A stretch of DNA of 64,000 nt from Polaribacter pectinis (GCF_014352875.1 NZ_CP060695.1:1147501-1211500), one strand, 5' to 3'. Shown: positions 28,112-37,171, numbered from the stretch's first letter. Program-made: numbers and translations. The notes: generated by a model not told the origin, from the sequence alone.

Positions 28112-28861
28112 ATGGAAAGTAAATTTAATATAGCTGTACTTATAGATGGAGACAATGCGCAGCCTAAACTGTTAAAAGAAATATTAGAAGAAGTTTCTAA
28201 ATATGGAAAAGCAACTATAAGGCGTATTTATGGTGATTGGACTTCACAACAAATGAATAGTTGGAAATCAATAATCAATCAACATTCTATAAGTCCTATT
28301 CAAAAATTTGCTTACACTACAGGTAAAAACTCTACAGACAGTTCTATGATTATTGATGCAATGGACATTTTACACAGCAAAAATATAGAAGGTTTTTGTA
28401 TAGTTTCTAGTGATAGCGATTATACAGGTTTAGCCAAGAGAATTAGAGAAGAAGGCTTATATGTTATGGGAATTGGAGAGAAAAAAACACCAGAAGCTTT
28501 TGTAAAATCTTGTGAGGTTTTCACGTTTACAGAAAATTTAAAAAGTGAAGAACCAGAAACTAAAAAAGTAAAATCGAAAGAGCAAACCAGTACTCCAAAA
28601 GCAAAAAATGTTACAGAAAAAATTAAACTTTCTAAAGAAGATTGGAAAACAATAAATAAAGCTTTCGATATCTCTACTAATGAAGATGACATTGCTTATA
28701 TTTCTACTTTGGGTTTAAATATTAGAAAAATAGATCCTAGTTTCGATCCAAGAAGTTATGGTTTTAAAAGTCTCACAAAACTTTTTCAAAATATTGATAA
28801 ATTTGAAGTCATAAAAAAAGAAATTGGAGGTTCAAATCATCCTTTGTTAAGAATAAAATAA
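28112..28861 (+). CDS. NYN-domain (LabA-like) putative RNase with C-terminal LOTUS/OST-HTH domain
   Basis: 249 residues. The N-terminal NYN/PIN-like fold (about 1-150) has acidic active-site candidates in NIAVLIDGDNAQP, KNSTDSSMIIDAMDIL and VSSDSDYTGLAKRIRE. A charged linker follows (about 150-172, rich in K, E and T). The C-terminal winged-helix OST-HTH/LOTUS module (about 178-249) includes FDPRSYGFKSLTKLF. LOTUS domains bind RNA or partner proteins, so the protein is probably an RNA-processing or silencing nuclease. It stands alone on its strand, and its substrate is unknown. Confidence 0.85.
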   Translation: MESKFNIAVLIDGDNAQPKLLKEILEEVSKYGKATIRRIYGDWTSQQMNSWKSIINQHSISPIQKFAYTTGKNSTDSSMIIDAMDILHSKNIEGFCIVSSDSDYTGLAKRIREEGLYVMGIGEKKTPEAFVKSCEVFTFTENLKSEEPETKKVKSKEQTSTPKAKNVTEKIKLSKEDWKTINKAFDISTNEDDIAYISTLGLNIRKIDPSFDPRSYGFKSLTKLFQNIDKFEVIKKEIGGSNHPLLRIK

Positions 28862-28903
28862 GTGTTAATTTGATCTTTTTTAAAATATAAAAATCAAACT
28901 AAA

Positions 28904-29413
28904 ATGAAAAAAATAATCACCTTACTAACCTTTACCATATTGGTTTTTGCTTGTAACAAGCAAAAAGAAATTAGCTCAATAAATCCAGAAAACTGGTCTA
29001 AAAGAACTGCAAATATAAAAGTAAAAGATTCTTTAGAATTTGGTAAATCATATTTATCAATTTATGCTCAAATATATAGTGTATCAGAACATAAAACACA
29101 CAATCTAACTTCTATGGTAAGTTTAAGAAATACAAGTGATATAGACACTATTTATATCTTAAAAGCAGATTATTATGATACTCATGGAAAAGTTGTTCGT
29201 AAATATTTTAATCAACCCATATATTTAGCACCTTTAGAAACCGCAGAAATAATTATCGATGAAATTGATGTAAAAGGTGGAACAGGTTCTAATTTTATAT
29301 TCGAATGGAAAATTCCTAAAGATTGTCCAGAACCATTGTTTGAAGGAATTATGAATTCTACAGTTGGGCAACAAGGATTGTCTTTTGCTACGCAAGCTGT
29401 AAGGATAAAGTAA
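28904..29413 (+). CDS. DUF3124-family lipoprotein
   Basis: 169 residues with a lipobox (TILVFACNK, lipid Cys about 17). The mature part matches DUF3124: SIYAQIYSVSEHKTHNL, ATSI-like SLRNTSDIDTIYI, YYDTHGKVVRKYFNQPIYLAPLETAEIII, GGTGSNFIFEWKIP and a final QGLSFATQAVRI. Function unknown for the family. It shares the downstream terminator with the convergent leuB. Confidence 0.8.
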   Translation: MKKIITLLTFTILVFACNKQKEISSINPENWSKRTANIKVKDSLEFGKSYLSIYAQIYSVSEHKTHNLTSMVSLRNTSDIDTIYILKADYYDTHGKVVRKYFNQPIYLAPLETAEIIIDEIDVKGGTGSNFIFEWKIPKDCPEPLFEGIMNSTVGQQGLSFATQAVRIK

Positions 29414-29424
29414 TAAATTAAATT

Positions 29425-29455
29425 AAAAAGCTCTTGATTTCTCAAGAGCTTTTTA
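29425..29455. terminator. Bidirectional terminator between the DUF3124 gene and leuB
   Basis: Stem AAAAAGCTCTTGA / TCAAGAGCTTTTT, A-rich on one flank and T-rich on the other. Confidence 0.85.
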
Positions 29456-29481
29456 AATATTTTCAATCTAAAATTAAAATT

Positions 29482-30537
29482 CTAGATATTTTCTGCTAAC
29501 CAGTCCCCTACTTCTTTTGTTCCGTAAGATTTTCCTCCATCAGCTAAATCTTCTGTTACAATTCCTTTATTTAAAGCATTGTTTACAGCATCTCTTATTG
29601 CTTTTCCTTCTTCTTGTAAACCGAAGTTTTCGAACATCATTGCTGCAGATAATACTGTAGCCATTGGATTTGCAATATTTAATCCTGTTGCTTGTGGATA
29701 AGAACCGTGAATTGGCTCAAATAACCCAATGTCAGAACCTAAAGATGCACTTGGCATTAACCCCATAGAACCAGAAATTACAGATGCTTCATCCGTTAAA
29801 ATATCTCCGAATAAGTTTTCCGTAATTAAAACATCGTAACTATTTGGCCACTGAACTAAACGCATGGCAACTGCATCTACAAATTCGTAAGAAACTTCCA
29901 CTTCTGGATAATCTTTTTCCATTGCTTGCACAGTTTCTCTCCATAATCTTGAAGTTTCTAAAACGTTAGCTTTATCTACACAACATAATTTTTTACCACG
30001 AGTCATTGCTAATTCGAAACCTTTTTTAGCCAATCTTTGCACCTCTGCTCTTGTGTAAACACAATTATCGAAAGCTGTTTCTCCATCATCTCTTCTCCCC
30101 TTTTCTCCAAAGTAAATTCCACCTGTTAATTCACGTAAAAAAACCAAATCTGTTCCTTCAATTCTTTCTCTTTTTAAAGGTGATTTATCTAATAAAGAAG
30201 GAAAAGTAAATGTTGGTCTAACATTCGCAAACAACCCTAATTTCTTACGCATTTTTAGCAAACCTTGTTCTGGTCTTACTTTTGCAGAAGGATCATTATC
30301 AAAACGTGGATGCCCAATTGCACCAAACAACACAGCATCTGAAGACGCACAAATTTCATGCGTTTCATCTGGATAAGGTTCTCCAACTGCATCAATTGCT
30401 GCTGCTCCTGTTAATGCTGGTTTCCAATTAATTTCGTGATTGAACTTTTTAGCAATTGCATCCGAAACTTTTACAGCTTGGTCTATTACTTCTGGTCCAA
30501 TTCCATCTCCTGCTAATAATGCGATATTTAATTTCAT
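29482..30537 (-). CDS. leuB: 3-isopropylmalate dehydrogenase
   Basis: NAD-dependent oxidative decarboxylation of 3-isopropylmalate; the same enzyme can act on β-methylmalate in the citramalate route to isoleucine. 351 residues: N-terminal AGDGIGPEVIDQAVKV, substrate Arg cluster around RPEQGLLKMRKKL, ELTGGIYFGEKGRRD, catalytic Lys/Asp in CCVDKANVLETS and VDAVAMRLVQWP, and NAD-binding HGSYPQATGLNIANP. It is the last gene of the leuC-leuD-synthase-leuB operon. Confidence 0.95.
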   Translation of the reverse strand: MKLNIALLAGDGIGPEVIDQAVKVSDAIAKKFNHEINWKPALTGAAAIDAVGEPYPDETHEICASSDAVLFGAIGHPRFDNDPSAKVRPEQGLLKMRKKLGLFANVRPTFTFPSLLDKSPLKRERIEGTDLVFLRELTGGIYFGEKGRRDDGETAFDNCVYTRAEVQRLAKKGFELAMTRGKKLCCVDKANVLETSRLWRETVQAMEKDYPEVEVSYEFVDAVAMRLVQWPNSYDVLITENLFGDILTDEASVISGSMGLMPSASLGSDIGLFEPIHGSYPQATGLNIANPMATVLSAAMMFENFGLQEEGKAIRDAVNNALNKGIVTEDLADGGKSYGTKEVGDWLAENI

Positions 30538-30564
30538 TGTTTTTATTATTTTTTGTTTGAAGTT

Positions 30565-30674
30565 GGGAGTATGAAGTTTGAAGATTTATGAGCTAGAATT
30601 AAAACTTAATTATTAAAATAACATAGTTTTCATACTTCTTACTCTTGACCTCAAGCTTCCTACTTCATACTTCC
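30565..30674. repeat. Imperfect inverted repeat (REP-like) between the synthase gene and leuB
   Basis: GGGAGTATGAAG at 30565-30576 pairs with CTTCATACTTCC at 30663-30674 (11 of 12). Between them are further short AGTTTGAAG/CTTCCTACTTC-like tracts. Such low-complexity repeats are frequent in Flavobacteriia spacers. It could form a long hairpin in the leu transcript. Confidence 0.5.
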
Positions 30675-30684
30675 TTATATTCTA

Positions 30685-32205
30685 TTATATTATATTCAAC
30701 ATTTTCTCTGTAGCTTTAATTGCAGATACTGTTTGATCTGAATCTAAACCACGTGTTATAAATTCGTTTTTTTCTCTTTTCCAAGTAATAATTGTTTCAC
30801 ACAATGCATCTGAATGACTTCCTGGTGGAATTCTAACTGCATAATCTATTAAACTCGGTAATTCTTTTTTACTATGTGTTTTATACAATTTCTTTAAAGC
30901 ATTCATAAATGCATCAAATTGTCCATCTCCTTGTGCATGTGCTTCGTAACGAACTCCTTCCACAATTAGCTGTAAAGTTGTAGATGGTTTCATTCCTTTT
31001 GCGTGTCCCAAAACATAATTTTCTACAACAACACGTTTTTCAATGGTATCAGAATCTAAAACATCAGAAATAATATAGGGCAAATCATCTTGAGAAACCA
31101 CTTCCTTTTTATCTCCTAATTCTATAATTCTTTGGGTTACTTTCTTTAATTCATCATCATTTAAACTGATACCTAAATCTTGTAAATTCTTCTGAATATT
31201 TGCTTTTCCCGATGTTTTTCCTAATGCATATTTACGTTTTCTTCCAAAACGTTCTGGCATTAAATCGTTGAAATATAAATTATTTTTATTATCTCCATCT
31301 GCATGAATTCCAGCAGTTTGCGTAAAAACATTTGCACCAACAACTGGTTTATTTACAGGAATTCGAAAGCCTGAAAAAGTTTCAACCAACTTGCTGACTT
31401 TATTTAAAGCAGTTTCATTTACAGTCACTTCAACTTCTTTTAAAAAGTCGTTAATTACTGCAATTACACTTGCTAAAGGTGCATTTCCTGCACGTTCTCC
31501 CATTCCATTTATAGTTAAATGCAATCCGTTTGAACCTGCTTTTACAGCTTCCATTACATTTGCAACACCTAAATCGTAATCGTTATGACCATGAAAATCA
31601 AAATGTGTATTTGGGTATTTATTACGAACTTCCGTAATAAATTTAAACGTTTCATCTGGTGTTAAAATCCCTAAAGTGTCTGGTAATAAAACGCGTTCAA
31701 TATTTTGAGCAGTTAAAAAATCTAAATACTCAAAAACATAATCTTTGGAATTTCGCATTCCATTAGACCAATCTTCTAAATAAACATTGGTTTTAATACC
31801 ATTTTTTGCAGCTAATTCAATCGTAGATTTGATATCCGCAAAATGTTGTTCTGGTGTTTTTTTAAGTTGATGCGTTAAGTGGTTTAAAGAACCTTTGGTT
31901 AATAAATTCTGAACTTTCGCACCAGAAGAAATCATCCAATCAATCGATTTTCCACCATCAACAAAGGTTAAAACCTCTATTTTTTCTAGTTGATTATTTT
32001 CTGAAGCCCAAGAAGTTATTTTTTGAACGGCCTCTAATTCTCCTTTAGAAACTCTTGCAGATGCAATTTCAATACGATCTACTTTCAATTCTTCTAACAA
32101 TAATTTTGCAATTGTTAGTTTTTCTGAAACCGAAAACGACACTCCTGATGTTTGTTCGCCATCACGCAGTGTCGTATCCATTATTTCTATTTTTCTACCA
32201 GCCAT
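30685..32205 (-). CDS. cimA: (R)-citramalate synthase-like enzyme of the LeuA family
   Basis: It condenses acetyl-CoA with a 2-oxo acid. Domains: TIM-barrel HMGL-like (about 5-275) with TTLRDGEQTSGVSFS, metal-binding FHGHNDYDLG and NGMGERAGN; linker; C-terminal LeuA dimer/regulatory domain (about 385-500). The residues that I recall as lining the pyruvate pocket in the Leptospira interrogans enzyme (Leu81, Leu104, Tyr144; catalytic Arg16, Asp17, Glu146) are all found here with a shift of two: Leu79, Leu102, Tyr142, Arg14, Asp15, Glu144. Long stretches agree with that enzyme (VDRIEIASARVSKGELEAVQ). It therefore probably makes citramalate from pyruvate for isoleucine, although 2-isopropylmalate synthase (leuA) is the label that automatic annotation would give. 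Confidence 0.75.
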   Translation of the reverse strand: MAGRKIEIMDTTLRDGEQTSGVSFSVSEKLTIAKLLLEELKVDRIEIASARVSKGELEAVQKITSWASENNQLEKIEVLTFVDGGKSIDWMISSGAKVQNLLTKGSLNHLTHQLKKTPEQHFADIKSTIELAAKNGIKTNVYLEDWSNGMRNSKDYVFEYLDFLTAQNIERVLLPDTLGILTPDETFKFITEVRNKYPNTHFDFHGHNDYDLGVANVMEAVKAGSNGLHLTINGMGERAGNAPLASVIAVINDFLKEVEVTVNETALNKVSKLVETFSGFRIPVNKPVVGANVFTQTAGIHADGDNKNNLYFNDLMPERFGRKRKYALGKTSGKANIQKNLQDLGISLNDDELKKVTQRIIELGDKKEVVSQDDLPYIISDVLDSDTIEKRVVVENYVLGHAKGMKPSTTLQLIVEGVRYEAHAQGDGQFDAFMNALKKLYKTHSKKELPSLIDYAVRIPPGSHSDALCETIITWKREKNEFITRGLDSDQTVSAIKATEKMLNII

Positions 32206-32228
32206 AAATCAACCTTAAAAAATGTTTT

Positions 32229-32828
32229 TTAAAATGGTCTTGTTTCAGCAAATGCAGAAATTTCGTTTTCGATGTTTTTTAAGTAATCAATATCATCAAA
32301 ACCGTTTAACATATTGTCTTTTTTGTAGGCATTAATATCAAAAGATTCACTTTCACCAGTAGCAACCAACGTTACTTTTTGGTTTGGCAAATCTACTTTG
32401 ATTTCCGTTTTTGGATCTGCCATAATTGCATCAAATAATTTGTCTGCGAATTCTGGAGAAACTTGAACTGGTAACACACCAACATTCAAGCAATTTCCTT
32501 TAAAAATATCTGCAAATGCAGAAGAAATTACACAACGTAAACCAAAATCGTACACAGACCAAGCTGCGTGCTCTCTTGAAGAACCTGAACCGAAATTTCT
32601 ACCTCCAACTAATATTTTAGAACCAGCATAAATCTCTTTGTTTAAAGGGAAATCTGCTTTTGGTGTTCCATCTTGATTGTATCTCCAATCACGGAAAAAG
32701 TTCTTATCAAAATCTACACGCTCTGTTGCTTTTAAGAAACGAGCTGGAATTATTTGATCTGTATCTACATTCTCAATTGGTAATGGATATGCTGTACTTG
32801 TTAATACTTCAAATTTATCGTAAGCCAT
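32229..32828 (-). CDS. leuD: 3-isopropylmalate dehydratase small subunit
   Basis: The small subunit of the isopropylmalate (or citramalate) isomerase. 199 residues from ATG 32828; it has NVDTDQIIPARFLK, GGRNFGSGSSREHAAWS and NGFDDIDYL. An in-frame TTG at 32861 would add 11 residues unlike the family (MKLWNFTNNKT) and is rejected. It lies between leuC (94 bases) and the synthase gene (23 bases). Confidence 0.94.
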   Translation of the reverse strand: MAYDKFEVLTSTAYPLPIENVDTDQIIPARFLKATERVDFDKNFFRDWRYNQDGTPKADFPLNKEIYAGSKILVGGRNFGSGSSREHAAWSVYDFGLRCVISSAFADIFKGNCLNVGVLPVQVSPEFADKLFDAIMADPKTEIKVDLPNQKVTLVATGESESFDINAYKKDNMLNGFDDIDYLKNIENEISAFAETRPF

Positions 32829-32922
32829 TGTTTTGTTGTTTGTAAAGTTCCAAAGTTTCAAAGTTTCAAAGTTCTTACTGTTGCGAACTTTTACACTTTT
32901 TACTTTTCAACTCTTATACTAT

Positions 32923-34323
32923 TTATGCTGTTAATAATGTTCTTGGATCTGTAACTACTCCTTCTACTGCAGATGCTGCAGCTACTAAAGGACTTGCTAA
33001 TAACGTTCTAGATCCTGGTCCTTGTCTTCCTTCGAAGTTTCTGTTTGATGTTGAAACTGATAATTTTCCTGCTGGAATTTTATCATCATTCATTGCCAAA
33101 CAAGCAGAACAACCTGGTTCTCTTAAAACGAAACCTGCATCTGTAATTATTTTATCTAATCCTTCTGCGTTAATTTGATCTACTACTTTATGTGAACCTG
33201 GAACCAACCAAGCAGTAACATTGTCTGCTTTTTTTCGTCCTTCAACAATAGAACAAAATGCTCTAAAATCTTCTATTCTTCCATTTGTACAAGAACCTAA
33301 AAAGACAAAATCAATTGGCTTACCAATCATAGAATCGCCTTCGCTAAAAGACATATATCCTAACGATTTTTTATAGGTTTCTGCTCCTCCTTCAACATTT
33401 GCTGCTGTTGGAATCGATTTTGTTACGCCCATTCCCATTCCTGGGTTTGTTCCATAAGTAATCATTGGTTCAATATCTGAAGCATCGTAATTGAATTCCT
33501 CGTCAAATTGTGCGTCATCTTCTGTATATAAAGTTTCCCAATATTTCATGGCTTTGTCCCAATCTGCTCCTTTTGGAGTTAAAGAACGTCCTTTAATATA
33601 TTCAAACGTTTTTTCATCTGGAGCAATCATTCCTCCTCTTGCGCCCATTTCAATTGACAAATTACAAACTGTCATTCTACCTTCCATAGACATGTCTCTA
33701 AAAACATCTCCAGCATATTCTACGAAATAACCAGTTGCACCAGAAGTTGTTTGTTTACTAATAATGTACAAAGCAACATCTTTTGGAGTAACTCCTAAAC
33801 CTAATTTTCCGTTTACGTTGATACGCATTTTTTTAGGTTTCGGTTGCATAATACATTGTGTAGACAATACCATTTCTACCTCCGAAGTTCCAATACCAAA
33901 AGCAATTGCACCAAATGCACCATGAGTAGAAGTATGAGAATCTCCACAAACAATTGTTGCTCCTGGTAATGTAATTCCGTTTTCTGGTCCTACAACATGT
34001 ACAATTCCGTTATTTTTATCTCCTAAACCCCAGTGAGAAATTCCATGCTTTTTAGCATTGTTTTCTAACGCATCTAATTGATTCGCAGATAATGGATCTT
34101 CTACTGGTAAATGTTGATTTATTGTTGGTGTGTTATGATCTGCAGTCGCAAAAGTACGCTCTGGATACACAACACTATTTCCTCTGCTTTCTAATCCTAA
34201 AAACGCAACAGGACTTGTAACTTCGTGAATAAAATGACGATCGATAAAAAACACATCTGGTCCGTCTTTTACACTACGAACTACATGTGAGTCCCATACT
34301 TTGTCAAATAATGTTTTTGCCAT
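32923..34323 (-). CDS. leuC: 3-isopropylmalate dehydratase large subunit
   Basis: The aconitase-family large subunit, carrying a [4Fe-4S] cluster. 466 residues: [40 protein letters not shown], cluster Cys in FLGSCTNGR and GCSACLAMN, and [19 protein letters not shown]. It is first gene of the operon and has a -7 box close upstream. The enzyme can serve both leucine and, via citramalate, isoleucine synthesis. Confidence 0.96.
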   Translation of the reverse strand: MAKTLFDKVWDSHVVRSVKDGPDVFFIDRHFIHEVTSPVAFLGLESRGNSVVYPERTFATADHNTPTINQHLPVEDPLSANQLDALENNAKKHGISHWGLGDKNNGIVHVVGPENGITLPGATIVCGDSHTSTHGAFGAIAFGIGTSEVEMVLSTQCIMQPKPKKMRINVNGKLGLGVTPKDVALYIISKQTTSGATGYFVEYAGDVFRDMSMEGRMTVCNLSIEMGARGGMIAPDEKTFEYIKGRSLTPKGADWDKAMKYWETLYTEDDAQFDEEFNYDASDIEPMITYGTNPGMGMGVTKSIPTAANVEGGAETYKKSLGYMSFSEGDSMIGKPIDFVFLGSCTNGRIEDFRAFCSIVEGRKKADNVTAWLVPGSHKVVDQINAEGLDKIITDAGFVLREPGCSACLAMNDDKIPAGKLSVSTSNRNFEGRQGPGSRTLLASPLVAAASAVEGVVTDPRTLLTA

Positions 34324-34363
34324 TTTAATTTTATATTTAGTAACTATTTCTTGTATCAGCTAC

Positions 34364-34371
34364 CAAATATA
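34364..34371 (-). promoter_or_regulatory. -7 promoter box (TATATTTG) of the leu operon
   Basis: Matches TAnnTTTG on the minus strand, 40 bases before the leuC ATG. The short leader leaves little room for attenuation. Confidence 0.5.
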
Positions 34372-34785
34372 AAGGTTTAATAGGGTTTTGAGATTTTGTA
34401 AGTGTTTCTTACATTATATTCAACTGTTAAAGTTATCTTTATTTATCTGATTTTTAGATTTTTAACTTGTTTTAAAATACGATGTCTATTTATTTCGAAG
34501 CGTTTGTTTTTTGTGTTGATATTAGTTTTATTAAAAGGTTTAATGTTTTGTAATCCTCGAAATTAGTTCTAATAAATAAGATTTGTTAAGACTTGTTTTT
34601 CTCGCTTTTCTTTTCCATTGACCTTTCGACTTCGCTCAAGATAAATTCCAAGAAAAATAAAAGTAGATCGGGTTTAGATTGTTAGATTTAATTATTTTTT
34701 TTTATTAATGACTTGAAAGAATTTATTAAAATCACAATTTCTACTTAATTAACAAAACATAGGGATTCTAATAACTTTATACGAT

Positions 34786-34793
34786 TAGTTTTG
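34786..34793 (+). promoter_or_regulatory. -7 promoter box (TAGTTTTG) of the thioredoxin-like gene
   Basis: Matches TAnnTTTG, 25 bases upstream of the ATG at 34819. Confidence 0.45.
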
Positions 34794-34818
34794 CCGAACA
34801 TCAATTCAATCAAAATAA

Positions 34819-35313
34819 ATGAAAAAATTAGTAGTATTATTTATCGGTCTATTTTTTATGACTTCTTATGCGCAAGAGAAACAAATGTTCGCAAAATCTT
34901 TTATCAATAAGAAAGCTCCAGAATTGTATGTAAAAAAATGGATTTCTGAAGTTCCAGAAACCAAAGGCAAATTTGTATTGGTCGATTTTTGGGCAACTTG
35001 GTGTGGACCTTGTATTCAAGGAATTCCTGACTTAAACGAATATCAAAAAGAATTTAAAGAAGATTTAGTGATTATTGGACTTAGCAATCAATCTAAATCG
35101 AAAATAAAAAGGTTTAAAAAAGAACAAATTGAATATTTCAGTGGAGTTGACAGCAAAGCCAAAATGGCTGCTGAACTTAAAATTACTGGAATTCCTTATT
35201 GTATTATTATAAACCCTGAAGGAATTGTAGTTTGGGAAGGAAACCCTAAACAACCAGGTTTTGAAATGACTTATAAAGTGATTAATAAATTGATAGGAGA
35301 TTCTAAACTTTAA
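34819..35313 (+). CDS. Exported thioredoxin-like (TlpA/ResA-type) protein
   Basis: 164 residues with a signal peptide (about 1-19, FFMTSYAQ) and a thioredoxin fold. The redox site is WCGPC (Cys62, Cys65) in VDFWATWCGPCIQGIP, and the cis-Pro is in ITGIPYCIII. The likely role is disulfide reduction or cytochrome-type thiol handling in the periplasm. It stands alone. Confidence 0.88.
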   Translation: MKKLVVLFIGLFFMTSYAQEKQMFAKSFINKKAPELYVKKWISEVPETKGKFVLVDFWATWCGPCIQGIPDLNEYQKEFKEDLVIIGLSNQSKSKIKRFKKEQIEYFSGVDSKAKMAAELKITGIPYCIIINPEGIVVWEGNPKQPGFEMTYKVINKLIGDSKL

Positions 35314-35424
35314 TTTCTTACATCTTATAACCATTTATATTTCGCTTAATCATATTGAAAATTATATTTAAACACATTAATTAGTCTTTTAAAATTCTTA
35401 TTCTTGTCTAAATTTATAAAATAA

Positions 35425-35961
35425 ATGACGCTAGAACAATTACAATACCCAATAGGAAAAGCAAATATCCTAGAGAATATCACAAAAAAAGATATTGAAG
35501 AATGGATTTCTGTGTTAGAAAAATTTCCACAAGAATTAGAATTTTTAACCAAAGATTTATCGGAAAATCAATTAGATACTCATTACAGAGAAAATGGCTG
35601 GACAATTAGACAAGTTGTACACCATTGTTATGACAGTCATCATAATTCTTACACTCGTTTCAAATGGACTATAACTGAAGACACACCAGTAATTAAAGCT
35701 TATTTTGAAGAACGTTGGGCAGAATTACAAGATTCTACCTCTGGCCCAATTTCTTTATCAATTGATGCTTTAAAAGCTTTGCATGCTAAATGGGTTTATT
35801 TGTTAAATGGTTTATCTGAAAGTGATTTAGAAAAAGATTTTATACATCCTTCAGGAAATGAAAAAGTAAGTTTGAAAGAAAATATTGGTATTTATGCGTG
35901 GCATTGCAATCATCATTTTGCACATATAGAGCAATTAATGATTCGTAAAGGTTGGAAATAA
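35425..35961 (+). CDS. DinB/YfiT-family putative metal-dependent hydrolase
   Basis: 178 residues of four-helix DinB fold. The triad of metal-binding His appears in TIRQVVHHCYDSHHN (about 70) and AWHCNHHFAHIEQL (about 160). Related YfiT proteins of Bacillus act as thiol (bacillithiol) S-transferases; whether this one does is not shown. PIGKANI at the start is typical of the family. Confidence 0.87.
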   Translation: MTLEQLQYPIGKANILENITKKDIEEWISVLEKFPQELEFLTKDLSENQLDTHYRENGWTIRQVVHHCYDSHHNSYTRFKWTITEDTPVIKAYFEERWAELQDSTSGPISLSIDALKALHAKWVYLLNGLSESDLEKDFIHPSGNEKVSLKENIGIYAWHCNHHFAHIEQLMIRKGWK

Positions 35962-35968
35962 AACACAT

Positions 35969-35990
35969 TAAGAGATTTAATTCTCTTTTT
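35969..35990 (+). terminator. Small hairpin after the DinB-family gene
   Basis: Stem TAAGAGA / TTCTCTT with a short T-run; a weak terminator. Confidence 0.45.
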
Positions 35991-36029
35991 CTAAAAATAC
36001 TCATATCTTTAAACTTTAATTTATAAAAA

Positions 36030-36497
36030 ATGAAAACCGCACAACAATGGTTTGATGAATATGCAGTAAGTCATCAAAACGAAACCAACCAATTGGTACA
36101 TTATATTTGTGTTCCGTTAATTTTCTTTAGTGTTATTGGGCTTTTAATGAGTATTCCAACTTCATTTTTAGAAAGTACTTTTGGTTTATACAATCCGCTT
36201 TTAGAAAATTGGGCAGCAGTAATTGGTGTTGTAATTTATCTCTTTTACTTACGTTTAGGGTTTTGGTATTTCTTAAATATGCTATTTGTAATCTTATTAT
36301 GTATTGTAGGTAATTTCTGGTTAGGAAATAATACAAATCTTTTATATGCTTCTATAATCATATTTGTTTTGGCTTGGATTGGTCAGTTTTGGGGACATAA
36401 AGTGGAAGGTAAAAAACCATCTTTTGCAAAAGATTTACAATTTTTATTAATTGGTCCGCTTTGGGTGATTCAGAAATTGGGAAGAAAGAAAAAATAA
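36030..36497 (+). CDS. DUF962 (Mpo1-like) membrane protein
   Basis: 155 residues with about four TM segments. The N-terminal signature is QQWFDEYAVSHQNETNQLVHYICVP, and a second conserved His lies in WIGQFWGHKVEGKKPSF. The yeast member Mpo1 is a dioxygenase in the α-oxidation of 2-hydroxy fatty acids, so a lipid-degrading role is possible. The conserved His residues of the family are present. It lies 2 bases from csaA. Confidence 0.82.
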   Translation: MKTAQQWFDEYAVSHQNETNQLVHYICVPLIFFSVIGLLMSIPTSFLESTFGLYNPLLENWAAVIGVVIYLFYLRLGFWYFLNMLFVILLCIVGNFWLGNNTNLLYASIIIFVLAWIGQFWGHKVEGKKPSFAKDLQFLLIGPLWVIQKLGRKKK

Positions 36498-36499
36498 TT

Positions 36500-36838
36500 A
36501 TGAAACCAGAAATAACATTCGAAGACTTTTTAAAAGTTGATATTAGAATAGGAACCATTATAGAAGTAAACGATTTTCCAAAAGCAAGAAAACCAGCATA
36601 TCAACTAACTGTTGATTTTGGCGATTTAGGAGTTAAGAAATCAAGTGCTCAAATAACAGATTTGTATTCTAAAGAAGAATTACTAAACAAACAAGTATCT
36701 GCAATCGTAAACTTTGCACCAAGACAAATAGCTGATTTTATGAGTGAAATTTTGGTTATTGGTGTTTACAATACAGATGGAAATGTAGTTTTATTACAAG
36801 CTTCTAAAAAGATTAAAAACGGAGAACAGGTAAGTTAG
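36500..36838 (+). CDS. csaA: tRNA-binding domain protein CsaA
   Basis: 112 residues forming one EMAP II-like OB-fold: ITFEDFLKVDIRIGTIIEV, PKARKPAYQLTVDFG, SSAQITDLY, and VNFAPRQIADFMSEILVIG. The ATG at 36500 gives the family-typical start; the frame is open to 36461, but that extension would overlap DUF962 and is not homologous. CsaA has been described as an export chaperone and tRNA-binding protein. Confidence 0.9.
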   Translation: MKPEITFEDFLKVDIRIGTIIEVNDFPKARKPAYQLTVDFGDLGVKKSSAQITDLYSKEELLNKQVSAIVNFAPRQIADFMSEILVIGVYNTDGNVVLLQASKKIKNGEQVS

Positions 36839-36846
36839 GTTTTAGC

Positions 36847-36922
36847 GGTTAGTGGTTAGTGGTTAGCATAATTGAAAAGTTATAACGATTGTCATTTCGA
36901 CCTTGTGGAGAAATCTCAATTT
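36847..36922. repeat. Short tandem heptamers and a dispersed Flavobacteriia repeat fragment
   Basis: Three GGTTAGT/C heptamers occupy 36847-36867. Then 36891-36922 contains GTCATTTCGACC and GGAGAAATCTC, a palindromic pattern often found in spacers of this group. No function is assigned. Confidence 0.45.
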
Positions 36923-36944
36923 TAAATTTTAAACTTTAAACTTT

Positions 36945-37103
36945 TTAGTTCTTCGGATTATTCAAAATAACCAACGCTCCAATTACTCCTGGAATCCAGC
37001 CACAAAGTGTTAGTAAAAAAATAATTACAAAAGATCCACAACCTTTATCTATAACAGAAAGTGGTGGAAAGAAAATAGCAAAAAAGACTCTAAAAATACT
37101 CAT
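36945..37103 (-). CDS. YqaE/Pmp3-family small membrane protein
   Basis: 52 residues, MSIFRVFFAIFFPPLSV followed by a Gly-Cys turn, then VIIFLLTLCGWIPGVIGALV and the ending ILNNPKN. This is the two-helix Pmp3/YqaE pattern with the FFPP-L motif and the GWIPG turn between helices. Members affect membrane potential and salt or cold stress tolerance. It follows 68 bases upstream of the sulfatase stop, in the same orientation as the sulfatase. It is shorter than a 60-residue ORF cutoff and so easily missed. Confidence 0.85.
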   Translation of the reverse strand: MSIFRVFFAIFFPPLSVIDKGCGSFVIIFLLTLCGWIPGVIGALVILNNPKN

Positions 37104-37171
37104 AATATAACTTTGGTTGGTATACTATAAAGACGATTAAAGTCTGCTTTTGTTACAATAAAATCTTTTGA

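Larger units (their letters stand above)
34324..34818. other. 495-base intergenic region between leuC and the thioredoxin-like gene
   Basis: It holds two outward promoters: a -7 box for leuC at 34364-34371 and one for the thioredoxin-like gene at 34786-34793. A fragment near 34619-34636 (CTTTCGACTTCGCTCAAG) resembles a dispersed repeat common in Flavobacteriia. No open frame, T-box, leucine-rich leader peptide or riboswitch was recognised. Confidence 0.6.

Noticed and set aside
32829..32861. TTG start extending LeuD
   Set aside because: The extension MKLWNFTNNKT is not found in LeuD, while the inner ATG gives the usual N-terminus.
34324..34818. Leucine attenuator or T-box ahead of leuC
   Set aside because: The leader from the -7 box to the ATG is only about 40 bases and has no leader peptide or terminator.
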